Origin: Diploscapter coronatus
Lineage: Eukaryota > Nematoda > Chromadorea > Rhabditida > Rhabditidae
Length of the DNA stretch: 64,000 nt
Assembly: GCA_964036155.1 (NCBI GenBank)
Contig: OZ038423.1
Coordinates: 12,601,249-12,665,248, forward strand
Direction: 5' to 3'
Shown here: piece after piece, positions 38,773 through 51,832 of the stretch
Layout of the letters: each line of letters starts with the position of its first letter
Numbering within the stretch: position 1 is the stretch's first letter
Notes under the pieces: generated by a model
Seen by the model: the letters and a program-made list of their open reading frames with translations, nothing else
What the model was told of the DNA's origin: nothing
The model's database searches: none
Program-made: the position numbers and the translations under genes

Positions 38773-41608
38773 TCAAAAGGTCGTAGGTTTCGTGGTGTCT
38801 TGTGCGGCCGAAGTTTCGGTGACATCAGAGTCCCTTTTGATTTTCAAATCATCATTGGTTAGTCTTCTGCAAATTTAAGTAAAAGCTAAAAAGTACCGGC
38901 ATTAATATTTAAATTAAGCCATTAATTTTATGACATTAATAAAATATCGATTTTTAAAATTTCCCAAGTGAACTCTATTAAGATTTCATGCCGTGATTTT
39001 TAAATGGCGACAATTTCAATGTTGTCACCACCTATGAGCCTCATTTCAATTTGACACCTCGGTAACGACTTCGAAAACGATCCAAAATTCGACGATCTAA
39101 ACGATTTCCTCGACCCATTGCCGTTTCCAGGAATATACAGCAAATATCCTTTAATTAATAATCGATAGGGCGTATAGGTAATTATCGTAATTAGCGGGTT
39201 AATTATCTGAAGTAGTATCATTTAACTTCCCTATTAGTTAGCTAATTACCGGATTTAACGATAGAAGATAGAGTAATGGCCAGTATATCCAACTCAAAAA
39301 TTCTTGCTCCTCAGCCGTTAGTTCGGCCCAACTTAAAATAAATTTTGAAAGAAAACTCGAATATAAACATTATTCTATTAGTAGCGCGGAAAAAAGAGAT
39401 TATCGAGTGCTAGAGCATACAGAGGAAAGGCTTCTACTTTTTTTACTTTCTTAATTGCTCTCTCCACTGGGCACACTATTTTGCAGAACGATTGTCAGAG
39501 TCTGCTTGTCACTCTATTATGCTCGAATAACCACTTTTTTGCGCGTTGATAATAACTTCCTACACGAAGAAATGTATCCTGCCTAGATTCATAATTCTAT
39601 AAGGTAACAATGAAAATGACGTCCAGGTTGTTGTGGCAAAAATAAAAATTAGGGATTTCATCTGAATTGTAAGATATGAAAAGCGATTTAAATGGAAATT
39701 ACTTTTCGCTTGAACCCTTTAGCGTCCCTCGCTACTATTGCATTTCGCTTCTTTCTGGTTAAATTGAATAAATATACAGATACAGACAATGACGACAGAA
39801 CCGGGAAAACGCAGAACAGTATCGTGAAGATCTCGTAGTAATATCTCTTGTTTGCTCTTAGCTAAACCGTAATTATGCTTAAAGACGTTAGAAGATAATT
39901 TAACAAGCGTTACATTGAAGTATAATGATATAATAACTATATGATTCAATAATTATTTTATGATAGTATTATCATCTTACTTGTAAAGAACAGTCATAAT
40001 TGTGAATATAGACAATATCGAATATCCAACAATATGTTACAAACCTAAATTTTAAGGCACCAGTTTTTAAGGTTATTTTAAATTACCCGACAGATAAAAC
40101 CCAAATTAGAGCGCAGAAAAATATGGCCCGTTTTGACATGGCTCTTTCATAATGTAGGGGCCATCGAAAGTAGATTAGCTTAAATTTTGAAATTCGAGTC
40201 ATAATTGACGTAATTTTAAGTATATTTTTCGTTAAATTAATTAGTTATCGATAATAATGGATTGAAATTATAAGTTTCTCGGCAAGTTTATATCTGATGA
40301 TTCATAAACTTTTAAATTGAGAAAGATCCGTAAAGTAAAACTACCTTATCAACATTTAGCAAAGTCAATGATAGCCCGGAAATCGCTAAACCGATCCAGC
40401 TGAAAAAACTGACGACCGCACAAAAAGTTGCGATGTGCAAAAAGTCGTTCTTCCTAACCAACAATTCTCCCGGTTGACAGAACACTAAATTAAAAAAAAG
40501 AATCTCAATATTTTAAAATATTACCCAATTTGGACAATTCATTACTTCGTTACCCATAGTTAAAGTATAGGGCAAGATAGGATGAGATCTTTTCTCGTAC
40601 TACTTCGCAAGTTACTATGCAATGAATTATCCAGATTTTAAAAATATTATTCTTCTGAATACTTGTCAAAATCAGATCCCCAACCGTCATACAAAATATA
40701 AATAAATGAATCGTGTCCTAAAAATTTCAAACTTAAATAGTTTTTCGGGTATTTTAAACCTGTGTTTTCCTGAATAGCCTCATAGCACACAATAAAACGA
40801 CGATATTAAACACTGTAGCGATAATAGATAAAACTAATAGAAAATCCTCGACCTAAAATCGAAATTTTACGCTACACCCCCACTTTTATCAAAGTCCAGT
40901 TATGGTGGTCCATAGATAAAATTATTACGTAGCACAATAAAAGTAACGTTCTCGTTAAATAAATTAGTACGGTATAAGCTAATGAAATTTTTGTCTTTTT
41001 AGAAACTCATGAATTATTTTAGCCGGCTTTGCCTAACTATTTTAAAAATTAACATATTATGCAATGATTTTTTTAATCAATTTTCCTACAATTAAGGTCC
41101 GCAAACGCTGCATGTCAATTTGTTGCTCATCCAAAATTGACATTCGCAAAATGTTAGCGATTTTAGTTTTTTATTTGTTTGCTCGTTAGAGTGGAATGTC
41201 AGCAGGTGTCAGCTCCCAATCGATGGCAAATTAGTTAGGGCCAAGTCCATCACAGAATTTTCTTGAAATTTCCACGATCACTCGTGTCCGCGGCGAAAAA
41301 CTGTTTTTCAACCCTTTAATAGAGCAGCGTGGGACCATACGTCAAATTCGTAAAGAAGATAATGAGGAGTGAAATTCGACCGATTCAAACAGCCAAAATT
41401 ATGCATGCAAATTTAAAAAGGTCAAATGCGTGTTCCCCATATTGAGTCAGCTTTAATGGCCTCATCATCTAAGTTACACCAAGACCTGTTCGTAAGTACG
41501 TTTCTTACTCCAAAACTTAATGCAATGAAAAGCGTATTTACGCGGCCTACTTACAATATATCTGAACATAGTGAAGGTTGGATCTCCGGTGGAATTATTC
41601 GTCCCCAT
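38773..41608 (-). CDS. Rhodopsin-like seven-transmembrane receptor (orphan)
   Basis: Minus-strand exons in coding order: 41555-41608, 40760-40852, 40663-40717, 40345-40484, 40087-40178, 39981-40044, 39703-39861, 39564-39661, 39250-39331, 39058-39206, 38773-38866; 1080 nt, 359 aa, all phases consistent. The short extracellular N-terminus has an N-glycosylation sequon (NNST). TM1 contains VFNIVVLLCAMRL, a weak form of the GN motif. TM2 has MTVGDLILT, with the class A Asp. TM3 runs to LTLLNVDK, where DRY is expected. TM4 contains CALIW. The second extracellular loop has the conserved Cys (YDCSL). TM5 is followed by a basic third loop (LTRKKRNAI), TM6 has LLPYRI and TM7 has LNPIINPLIT in place of NPxxY. 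The tail is Ser/Thr-rich. It should sit in the plasma membrane and signal through a G protein. The ligand is unknown; features suit a peptide or amine receptor more than an str-type chemoreceptor. It converges with the KQT gene. Confidence 0.88.
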
Positions 41609-43862
41609 CCTAGCCGGAAATCGATAAAGTTTAGAAATTTTCCGAGGTTTTGAGTGGGTTGAAATAATAACTATAGGGGAAATTGCAGACTGTCGAACAC
41701 AGTATGGATAGAGGGAATCATCGCATCAGAAAATTTTCCCCGATAGGAGCTCTGATCGTATCTAATTTGCACAACGGCCCGGGTCTCGTCCGCTCCAGCA
41801 CCATTTCTCCATTTAAGAGAATTTCCTCGACACTGAATAAAATACGATAAGACTCATGAAAATGATGAAAAACACCAATTTCACCTGATATGATTATCAT
41901 AAATTGGTAAATAATGAAAATATCAATGGTTATTAAAGATGTGGATACCAGGAAAATAATGATATTTAGCGCTATGATCTTTCAAATAACCTGACCTGAA
42001 AACAATTATATTTCACTCGATATAGGAAAAATGAACTTGATAAGCTTTGTTGGAGCTTTTATTCAAATTATTGTAGGCTTAAGTTCAAATTTATCGCTGA
42101 AAAATAGGATTAATAAAAATCGAACTCGATTAATTTTGGTATAATTTCCAAATCTTTTAACTTTAAGTTTTATATTTGGTGTGCCGTAAATGACACGCTA
42201 TTTTTATTAACATCTATATTTGCCCAACTCTTTTTCGAGGCCGATAATCTACGGATAAACTTCATATTCCACAATTTGAACTGGTTTTTGGTTCATACTA
42301 TCAATGGGTATGGAAAATTAGTACAAAATAAATTGAATAATTTCAAATTTAGGGGTATTTTGTGCATATTATTGGGAGCTTTTTCTCGTGAAAAACGAAT
42401 GTTCCGTAGGGTTGCAAAAACTGAGAGTTGCGAAGATTCTAAACACCACACCAAAAGAAAATTTTAGTCCTAATTTTATGTTTACCCAGTATGGAGAAAA
42501 TCTGCCCTTAAAATCATTAATTTTATTTATTTTAAAAATTGGAATAAAACAAAACGTTTTCGAAAGTGACGCAATGTTCTGGTCTGTGCAAGGATAGGCG
42601 ACAACTTCTCACTTACTTTATGTGTGGTCTTCATACTAAATCGCTTCATCTATGGATCTTTATCAAATATGTGAAATATCCCCCAAATTTCAATTTAACA
42701 TCCCTATTTATATTGTTCAGTAACAAATATATTATTAGCAATTAATTAGTTAACCGACAAAATGAGTCGATGTTATTAAGGTCCTTATTGGCCATAATAT
42801 GTGCTTATTCGCTTCATATCCAATAGTATGGCAATAATTTGGGCTCGTCTCGGAGAAAATTAGAAAAGCCACTAATATTATCATTAGATATTAATGACAG
42901 ATGCTTTAGCTTAAAATATTCGCTTCAAACCGAACCGACTTATCTAATATGCTAATTAATGAGCACTGTATGATTGATTATCTGTTCAGCAATATTAAAC
43001 CCGAGACAGTTTTAAGCAATGTTTGGCCATGATAAATTCAAAATATTGCCGTTTTCAAATTAGATTTTATCTATCTATTGCACAATACAATACGCGACTC
43101 TTGGTGGCTAAATAGTAATGAGTTAATGATCGGAAATTATTGTCGATGGTTCGAATTTTTCCGTTAAATGACACTTTTGCCAAAATTATTGTTACGCAAC
43201 CGCAATCGTTATCGTTTTATGGTAAAGTCACTCACCTGTTGTAATTTGCCACAATATTTACGCTTTATTTCATATTTAGCAGTTTCTCAGTCATTAAATC
43301 AGCAAATTAGCTCTTTCAGTCTCTGGGAAAGCTTTTTACCAAAATTATAAACCAACGACTTTACCAATACACCGTTAAACAATCATTAGGGGAGATCTCC
43401 TCACCTGGCCTTCTCAAATAGGAAAAAAGACTCGGTTACATTTCTTTACTGTATGAAAGTGCATATTAGTGAAGATACTGACTATCTAATGATGTTGAAA
43501 TTGAATCTTCAGGTCTTAAGTCCAAAAGAAAAAGTCAATGAAGGATTTCATATATCCTTTTCAAAATGAACATGACAAAACCTATACCAAAAATGTAGAT
43601 CATTTCATGAGATTCTAAGTATCAAGTTAAATTTATAAAAATGATTTTTTTTCAAAATTAAATAATTTTCAAGATTTTCCCATAATCGGTTCCAATTTCT
43701 CATTCCCTAATTAATTGAGACTCTTCCGTCAATAGAGTACTTCCTAATAATATCCGATATGTCCTTAGATGACTTACTATGCCTTACAATTGTCGTCCAC
43801 TCTATGGATCTTCATTGTTATATGCATGTTGGCGGCTCGTTTTGTCTTTTTTATCTTACATT

Positions 43863-44041
43863 TCCCACACTATTTCTCTCTCGATTTCTTAATTTCTTCC
43901 TCTTCTCTCTCATTTTCCCGAACTATTTTCATATTTATATCCAATTATCTTTGACTTGAGCATGCGAACATCCTTGTATTTTGAGACAATCATTTGAGAG
44001 ATATGCCAAAGGCCATTTTGTATTGGCGAAATAGTGTGGGA
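43863..44041. repeat. Inverted repeat with pyrimidine-rich and purine-rich flanks
   Basis: TCCCACACTATTTC at 43863-43876 is exactly complementary to GAAATAGTGTGGGA at 44028-44041. A C/T-rich tract follows the left arm (to about 43920) and an A/G-rich tract follows the right arm (to about 44115). These could extend pairing imperfectly or form unusual DNA structures. Confidence 0.6.
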
Positions 44042-45499
44042 AAAGTAGAGGACTAGAGAAAGACGAGCAGAAAATAGAAAAGGAAGATATAGAGAAAGAA
44101 AAATAGCATGGGGAAGGAAAGGAGTTATTTGAAACCAATTTACTCCCAAATTTCGCGCTATTAGTAGTCATTTCAACACAATTTGCTGGGAAACACATCT
44201 TTTATTTATATGAAAAATTGACTCGCCAAATATCAATTTCGGTGTTTAAAAATAGGTCTGCGATAACTTGTTCTGTTACCGAATATAATGACGAACAATA
44301 ATAGAACTGTCACAATAGCAATAAACATCGAGACATTGACAATAATAACTACATGACTTTACGCTTGATTTAAAAATAACGCCATTTTCAAAATACTGTG
44401 TCGTATAGAATCTGGCTTTCTTAATCTATGCCTTATCATATCCTCAAAAGTTGTATGGATATATGAAATTCCTAAATCATATTCATAATAATCGACAAAT
44501 GATACCCCGTGCTCATATTTTATTGGGGATTAACCTTTGGGGTTATTGTCAAGAGGCCACTATTACCAAGGAAAACTAGCAAATTACCGTAATCTGATTA
44601 GCGCTCTTGACACTATTTGGTGTAGTTTTTGGGTATACGAAATTCTTCTTCATGTTATTCTTGAGTAAACTATACAAGTACGTGACACTAAAAATCATAC
44701 CATTCTGAATACATTAAATCATATTTTAATAAAACGTTTCTTTTATTAATATAAAATATTGATTAAAAAATCCCTAAATCATATTATTTGCGAGGAAACT
44801 ATGCAATGTACTTGACATTATCTATTCAACTCGTTTTGTATCATCTTTTATGAATATATGAAATCCTTCATATAGCCATATCGGATATCTCAAATCCACT
44901 CGCACCTGTCTGCATCCCTTTTGTCTATCTTTTTACAAGACAATCCTTTGTCATTAACTCCCTGCCAGAATTAGTGTAATCCGACATGCTTGACTTGGCA
45001 AACTTGTTCCGGTCACAACTCATCATTACCGTAATCAGGAAGGGGGAGTCGATTAATGGAGCGCAATTCTAATTTGAGCATGAAATCAGTATATTTGGGC
45101 TTTAAATAAATATGTGGCCTTCATAATAGTTGAACACAAAATTCACTATCATAGATTCAGAATAAAATTGATCCTCATGAACTTAGCATGAAGAATACCT
45201 TTCCCCTAGTTTTTCACTTACGAAACTTAAAAATTCAATAACATATTTCCTACTTTCAAATAAAAAGTCGAAATATCTATTTCAAGACCATTATTCACGC
45301 TACTCACTCGCTTTGATTTGTGCCTCTGGGCTCTCTTCAAATTCCAACCTCTTTCACTCTTTCATTTATGTCATCTTTTCCCCCTCTTTATTTTCCGTAA
45401 TATTTCCACCCCTCTTTAATACCGTTTTCATGACAATCTACCTGTCAATAACGCCGTGCAACAAATGTATGAGATGGGTGCTCAGTTAACCGCGAAAAA

Positions 45500-45790
45500 T
45501 AATACTTTGATAGGTATATTTTCACAAACAATGGCAAACTTTTTAAATTCATTTTTATCAATACAAATGATGAAGATCATCGTTATTTTCATACAGAAGT
45601 GCTGAAAGCTATCATTTTTGAACAAAATTCAGTGAAGACCACCTTCGTTTTATGTCGAGTTATAAAATCCATATTTTGGAAAACAACATTAATGAAGATC
45701 GGCTTTATTTTCAAACAAAATTATAAAAATTGTATGCTTTGAAAAAATTCTTACGAAGATCAACTTTTTTCGTACAAGATTCCCCATTTT
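45500..45790. repeat. Degenerate tandem repeat, unit about 80-90 bp
   Basis: The words GAAGATC or GAAGACC followed by a T-rich run and a CAAAATT or ATAAAA segment recur about four times at spacings of roughly 80-90 bp. Copies are poorly conserved, so this is a weak call. Confidence 0.35.
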
Positions 45791-48277
45791 AACACAAATT
45801 TCCCAAAATTCCCAGACTATTGTCTCCAATTTTCGAAGTTTTGCGCCAAATTACTCTTTGAAGCATAAAATAGGAGGGTCTTCTTTAGCTGGTCGGTCAT
45901 AAACACTGCCAATTGCGCTATTTCTCCACTGCACATTTTCCATTCTACCGTAATCTGCTTTGTCTAAATTTGTCGTAATTTCTGAAATCACCCGCTAATT
46001 TCGCTCGAAACAATGAATGATCCTACTGAACCGGAAATTTCTTCAAATCTTAATTTTAGATATCCCAGTCTGGATTCAAACCCTATCTTTCAGCGTTGAA
46101 ATCCGAAATTCACCTATTTTCGTCCATTTTCACGTCTTTGAATCGAAGTTTTGTTCGGAGTCATTCAAGTTTGAAAATTCGTCTTTTAAAACGTAAGAAT
46201 TGAGAGAAACCTGAATTTTCAAATGTTTCCACACTTTTCAAAGGAAAATTGACTCTGAAGTCTCAATTTCGCGAAGACGTTACTTTTCACACAATTCGAA
46301 AGTAATTACTTGCGCGAAACCTAGAACTTTTAGAGGAACCGACGAAATTATAGACCTTGCCGATTCAAAACTCGTAAGTTAGTCAATAATGTACACTTTG
46401 TACGCCAAGTTTTACCGGTTACGGTATAATTAGAGGGCGGAGTCTACATTTTTTGCAAAGTGCGGCGGGCTTTTCATGGTTTCAGATACCAAACAAATGA
46501 TTTTAGTTAGAGAAAGGTAATGGATTCGATATGTACCGTCTCAATTAGTACCTATCGTGCGGAATAATTGCAGACTCTGGTATGTTTAACTATTGAAGGG
46601 TAGATACGCAGAGACGACTCTAGTATGTTAATACATTGGATGGGGCTAGAGAACGCAGAGGAAATTGAGTTTGTCCGTAATTGCACACACGCCTTGATGC
46701 ACAAATGCACGCAAAGTGGCGTTGAACAGGCAAACCGCAAAATTTTTTGATCGTCGAAATTTTATGGAAACTGGTAAAAACCGCTCTAACCTTTTGTTTC
46801 AAGTTAGTGGATTACGGTATTTTGAACTTTTCCTGAATCAAATTTTAAAAAAAGACTTATGTTTCAACAAATTCTAAATAAAGTAGATCATGAATGAGTT
46901 TCAATCAGTTTTTCAGTATAGATTTCAAAATATTCTAAGTCGAAACCAAACTCAAAAGATTTTAATCTGCTCCACATTTTTTTAGATATAATTTAAATAT
47001 CCTTACACTTGAAATAAATAATACTGTACCCAAACACTTGCTTTGCCAGAAATTTTCTTGCATGTTTATTTTCTCCGCGTATAACTTTCGCCCTTCATTT
47101 TCACGGTTGGCAATAATCAAATAACCATGAAACAACCTTGAAACCCCGGAAAACTGACATATATCCTCGACAAGACACTAATTATTCACATATTCCAGCC
47201 TGTTTTTGTTTCCTATCCTTAATCATATAAGATAAAATCTAAACTGTTCATAATAGTGCAGCTGGCGACAGTATTTAAATAAACCGTTCCTAATATTTGA
47301 GATAGAGATCTAATGTATTCTTTAGCGCAATAGACGTTCGTCGTTCCTGACAGACTCTGGTTCTTTTCGTTCTCTTCAAATGAATACTATCTAACTCCTA
47401 GTTCTTCTGCGTCCTCTTAAAATAAAATACTATCTCCCGAAATGACCAGCCTTGTCCGTTTTTGATGAGTAGGTTCAATAATACCAAGTTGTGGGATGCG
47501 CGCCACTAGATTTATTGCCATAAATGGCATGGCGAAATTTCGAGAGAAATAGCGTTTGAAAGCAAGAGAGATCTAGACATAGGGGGATAATTCCATAATA
47601 ACACTTCCGATATATGGTGGGCATAATCGGTGACAAATCCTCTTAATATGACAATATTTATTCAGATTCAGGCAAGGACATATAAATTATACAACCATGA
47701 ATAAAACTTAATATATAGTTCACTGTAACGTCAAACCATCTGTAAACTGAATTTTTAAAGGGAAACCATTTTTCTTAATTACGTGAGGTTACAGTGATCA
47801 AATGAATATGCATACGATAGCACACAACAAAACTTGCATTGAGGTTAGGAGTTGAGTTTCGAAGTCCCAAAAAACTTTCTGAGGTTTCGGAAACTTCAAA
47901 CTCAGCTCCATCCATCAACACTTTGAGAGATCGGAAAAGCCACAACTTTAAAGCAAATCCAATAGTTTTAAGTACCTGGAGGACTGGAAAAATTCAATAT
48001 TTCGTCAGGTTTTGTACATTTAAAGCTTCATACCAAAGATATCGCGTAACATTGAAATAAGTCTAAAGTTCGAAATCTAAGAAAAGTTCCGAGAAAAACC
48101 GGATAGATCGAGAGGGATCACACGCCAAAATCTTTTAAGACTCTGGCATTTGGAAAAAAATCAGTAAATCAATATTGGCACTCAGAAAATTGAAAAATCG
48201 ATAAGGAGCGGGGTTGGGATTGCAGTTTTTATGCACATTCTAAGTCAGAACTCATAAATCGGAAAACTAATTGATAA

Positions 48278-48291
48278 GGGGGGGGGGGGGG
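48278..48291. repeat. Run of 14 G bases
   Basis: Fourteen consecutive G on the plus strand, 45 bp beyond the stop codon of the minus-strand homeobox gene, so poly-C in that gene's transcript if the 3'UTR extends here. Long G runs can form quadruplexes. In C. elegans such tracts are deletion-prone without the DOG-1 helicase. Confidence 0.9.
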
Positions 48292-48336
48292 CTTAGATTG
48301 CAAATTTTGCCGCATACTTTCTCATAAAGTAAGACC

Positions 48337-51300
48337 TTACTCTTGCTTGTCGGAATTCGGAGTTTCGGTTTTTGGGAGCTCGATAGACTGAGGGAGGAAG
48401 GAGAGTAATGGGATGGGAAATCCTTGCGGGAGTCCTGCTCCGACCGAATTCGACAGGGATGGGGACGCTGTCGAGGCCAAAAGCGGATTTCCGACTCCGA
48501 CGCCAAGCGCACCGAGCAGAGGTCGACTCATAGGAGATTGAGCGAGATAGTTGGCCCTGAAAGTCAATTTTTTATTTTTGAGAAAACAACTTAACTTTCA
48601 GGTAAAGTTGTCCATATTTCAGGACAAAGTATGGATATATTCAATATCAAAAATGACCCTATAAAGCAACTTGAAGAGGCTGATCTTCACGGTAAAGCTT
48701 TCTTGGAGGAGAAATTGCTTTTTTGAACTCTTATTAAGAAAAGTTTACCAATAAGGATTCGTTCTGAGCAATTGCTGGACAGCGGCCATGTTGCTAGCGT
48801 CGTTCAGAAGATCAATTCCGACCGCAGCTTGACGTTTCCATTTCGTCCTGAAATTTTTGAGTCTTTTTCTGTCTAGCTTCAGGAAAAAGTTTAGAAGTGT
48901 CATTTAAACTCATAGGAAATACATAAGAGCTTCAATGCTATTCTTAAGATTGATTCAAACTTCAACAGATCTAAAAAGAGCTTTACAGTAACCCCATTAA
49001 GTTTCATTCATGATCATGTATTCCTAGAAAATGGAACGGGCGTTTTGACCGATCGATTTATTCACAAAAATAATTGCTCTGACGCTAATTTCAACTTTCC
49101 GCGAGTGTCAATTCGTCGCTTATTCCTGTAAAATGAAGCGACATACCACTGTACCACTTGACCTTGGCGCAATTTACTCTCTGCAATGCGATCTATTTCT
49201 CCATCGTCCATCATTTCAAATGCTATTTTTCGCGTATATTATTATTGCACACACGTCTTCGTGCCCTTTAGCAAAGTTTTCTGTCTTTCTTCATGCTATC
49301 TCTCTTTGCTAAATAGAAATAAAATGAGGAAATGAGAGACACAAAGAAGTTATAATGTGGTGTATTGTTATTGCACGCACTCGCGCAAAAGTTCGAAGTA
49401 ATTACTGTAACTCTTCCTTCCTTATTTTCGGCCACTTGACTCGTCTCTCACGTAAAAAGCGCTCAAATGACAATGACACAACGCGCGAAGGACAATAAAC
49501 GACGAGCGTTAATCGTTTCGAGACCAGAGGGGAAACTTAGAAATGAAGTGCTATATGGGAAATGGACAAGGTTATGTCAATAGGTTCAAAAGAGTGGGAA
49601 GCTAATAGGAGTACCGTAATCGTTTTGGGTTTTTGTTCAGGTATGACTAACTTAAATTCTAAAAATATGGATTCACTAAAGTTGATTTTTTAAAATTCAT
49701 AAGGAGATTCTTGAAGCATTTTTTTAATTAGGATATAAGCGTTATCATGAATTACTTTTGTTGAAATTTGAAATTGAAGCCTACAGCCAATGCTGCATTA
49801 ACCATTGGATTTAACGTCTTCTTACAAATTTTCTCTGAAACACATTTCAAAAATTCTATTTTCGTCTCAGATGCCTCAAGCTTCCCGTTTCCCAAAATTT
49901 GCCGAAAATGGCTAAAACCATTTTCCTCGCTCTTAGCTCTTAAATCCTCGGGGCACTCACACCCAATTAAAGCTTAAAGCCCATCCGCGAGAAAGGCCGC
50001 TCACTCACTTCTTTTGATTCAACTAAGCACACAAAATAGCGTGTTTAGGCGCGATCTTGTTAGTCAGTCGACGGCGTGTCGTATACGCATCAAGAAAATC
50101 TGCCCATACTTCAACGTAGGAAGATTCAGACACGCAGAGGAGACGATTTTAATGGATATCGAAATGCGATTTGGTCCGATTAGAGGAAATAGTCTTAAGT
50201 TCGGAGAGGAGGAAGAGAAACCAGAGCGGGTAAATTAGTGAAATTGGCAAGTTGGATCGCGAGCGCGGGTAAATTGAGTAAATCTTCCCCTTAAAAGCGT
50301 CAAAATAAGGTAAAGGTAATCGAAGATAATAGAGTCAAGTCTTTCTTGGTTTAATTCGAAATGGAAGCGCTGAATCCCATCCGTTTTAAGCCCTATGCTT
50401 AACCATATAGAGAAAAAGTAAGGAGGTCTAGCCCATTTATCCTTCACTTAGGCCCATTTTGGCCAATTTAATGACGTGGAAAGCTACCGTATAAGTGCCA
50501 AAACAATCGAAAGACTTAAAATCAATTAAGAGGACGTTTAAAATCTACCTTCTATTTTGGTACCACGTCTTGACTTGCGTATCGGTAAGGCCCATCCTCT
50601 GCGCGAGCTCCATCCTGTCCTGAAACCCAATGGGATTTTCAAAATTTTAAAATCGACCTACCTGAACACTCAAATATTTCTGCTTCTCAAAAGTGTTTTC
50701 CAATTCTTGTAGTTGTTTGTCGGTGAATATTGTCCTAGCCTTACGGGCCTTCTTCGAACCAGAGGAGTGCAGGTGGCCGTCGCCTAGGGGTGAGCCTCGT
50801 CCAGAGTGTGGATCGTCGGACGGTGAGGCACCAGGTGAAGCCCGTGACTCGAGAGATTCACGAGGGGAGACGGCTTCTGAAAATATCCTGTTTCAGAAAA
50901 TTGAGGATTTTCAATATTCAATATCTTGTAGGGTTTCAGGCCTATCATTAGAAAAGCTATGGATTTCAAGAATCGCGCACTTTCAAAGAATGTATTCGAG
51001 TTCAATGATTCGTCGATTTCAACTGTTTTAGTACAAGTTCCAAAAATCTAAATTCAGATAAACCCCAATAATAATTGTCCTTTATGCTTCCGGTAATTAG
51101 CTACTCATCTCCCCAGCAAATCAGGTAAAATGCAAAATCGGATATTTGGATATAATTGGGGGTCTTCGTTCATTGTGAAAACTCATCGCAGCATGATGAA
51201 TATGATGGGCATAGTCAATTTGGGATGTTTGTAGGATTTAGGGAATAAAGAAAGGATTAGCCCCACTGACTGTATCAAACTGTCAGATCGGGTCAAACTC

Positions 51301-51819
51301 ATTAGCTAATATACCTAATAGAGACACAGAAAGCTAATCTTATTATCGAACCTTAAGATAATCGAAGAAAGCTACTGTAGATTATGTATCAAGAAGTCAA
51401 AAATGGTGAGTTTCAAATTGAATCAATGGATCCCTTTCGGTACCTAACTTAATTATCCGGTAGAAAGAATGGATATTTTAGAAAAGTTCAAATAAACATT
51501 AGATTTTCAAAATTCAATAAAGAGGTGTTTCTGAATTCAAAATTGCGCATAAAAAACCTTTCTTCACGTTACCTGCATCATTACTTAGATTTAGCGTCGT
51601 GCTTGTCGTTTCACTGGGCGAATCCAACAAATCCGAAATTCGGAACGACCCTCCAACCGATAGTCCAACCGAACTTGTCGAGTGCGCGCCCGTACCATGG
51701 CTTGAAATTTTGCCGCCGGCGATTTGGTGTTGTTGGGGTAATTTCGTCAATAGGGCCAGAGTCGAGGAATCCAAAAGGAACGGCGGAGGAAAGACGAATC
51801 TGGGATCAAGCAGGGACAT
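48337..51819 (-). CDS. ceh-30/ceh-31: BarH-class homeobox transcription factor (ceh-30/ceh-31 type)
   Basis: Minus-strand exons in coding order: 51573-51819, 50662-50876, 50549-50619, 48749-48847, 48337-48556; 852 nt, 283 aa. An EH1/FIL-type repressor motif (GSFRISDLL) lies at about aa 60, followed by a Ser/Pro-rich stretch. The homeodomain spans about aa 127-186 ([48 protein letters not shown]). Tyr at homeodomain position 49 (WYQNRR) is diagnostic of BarH proteins, and two introns split the homeobox. A conserved BarH-type segment follows ([18 protein letters not shown]...NPYW), then a Leu/Pro/Ser-rich tail. BarH factors are nuclear DNA-binding regulators, mostly repressors, in neuronal and sensory cell fate; C. 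elegans ceh-30 protects male-specific CEM neurons from death. I cannot tell which of the two paralogues this is. The ATG lies 6 nt after a TTTTCAG, a possible trans-splice acceptor. Confidence 0.93.
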
Positions 51820-51824
51820 CACTA

Positions 51825-51832
51825 CCTGAAAA
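51825..51832 (-). promoter_or_regulatory. Candidate spliced-leader or 5'UTR acceptor for the homeobox gene
   Basis: Reading on the minus strand, TTTTTCAG immediately precedes GTAGTG and then the ATG at 51817-51819. No coding exon fits upstream in phase with an ATG, so the site is either a trans-splice acceptor or the end of a 5'UTR intron. Confidence 0.45.

Larger units (their letters stand above)
41609..48336. other. 6.7-kb noncoding stretch between the 7TM receptor and the homeobox gene
   Basis: I could not support any exon here on either strand; open stretches are short and lack consistent splice partners. It contains an inverted repeat (43863-44041), three copies of the GGATATATGAAATCC-like motif (43543, 44457, 44852), a run of degenerate repeats of about 80-90 bp (45500-45790) and several TACCGTAATC words. 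The size and its place downstream of a developmental transcription factor suit a regulatory landscape, but nothing here proves it. Confidence 0.45.

Noticed and set aside
41718..41900. Minus-strand open stretch just upstream of the 7TM receptor start
   Set aside because: Two frames are open, but neither joins in phase to the receptor's first exon, which has its own ATG with an N-glycosylation sequon; probably 5'UTR or promoter.
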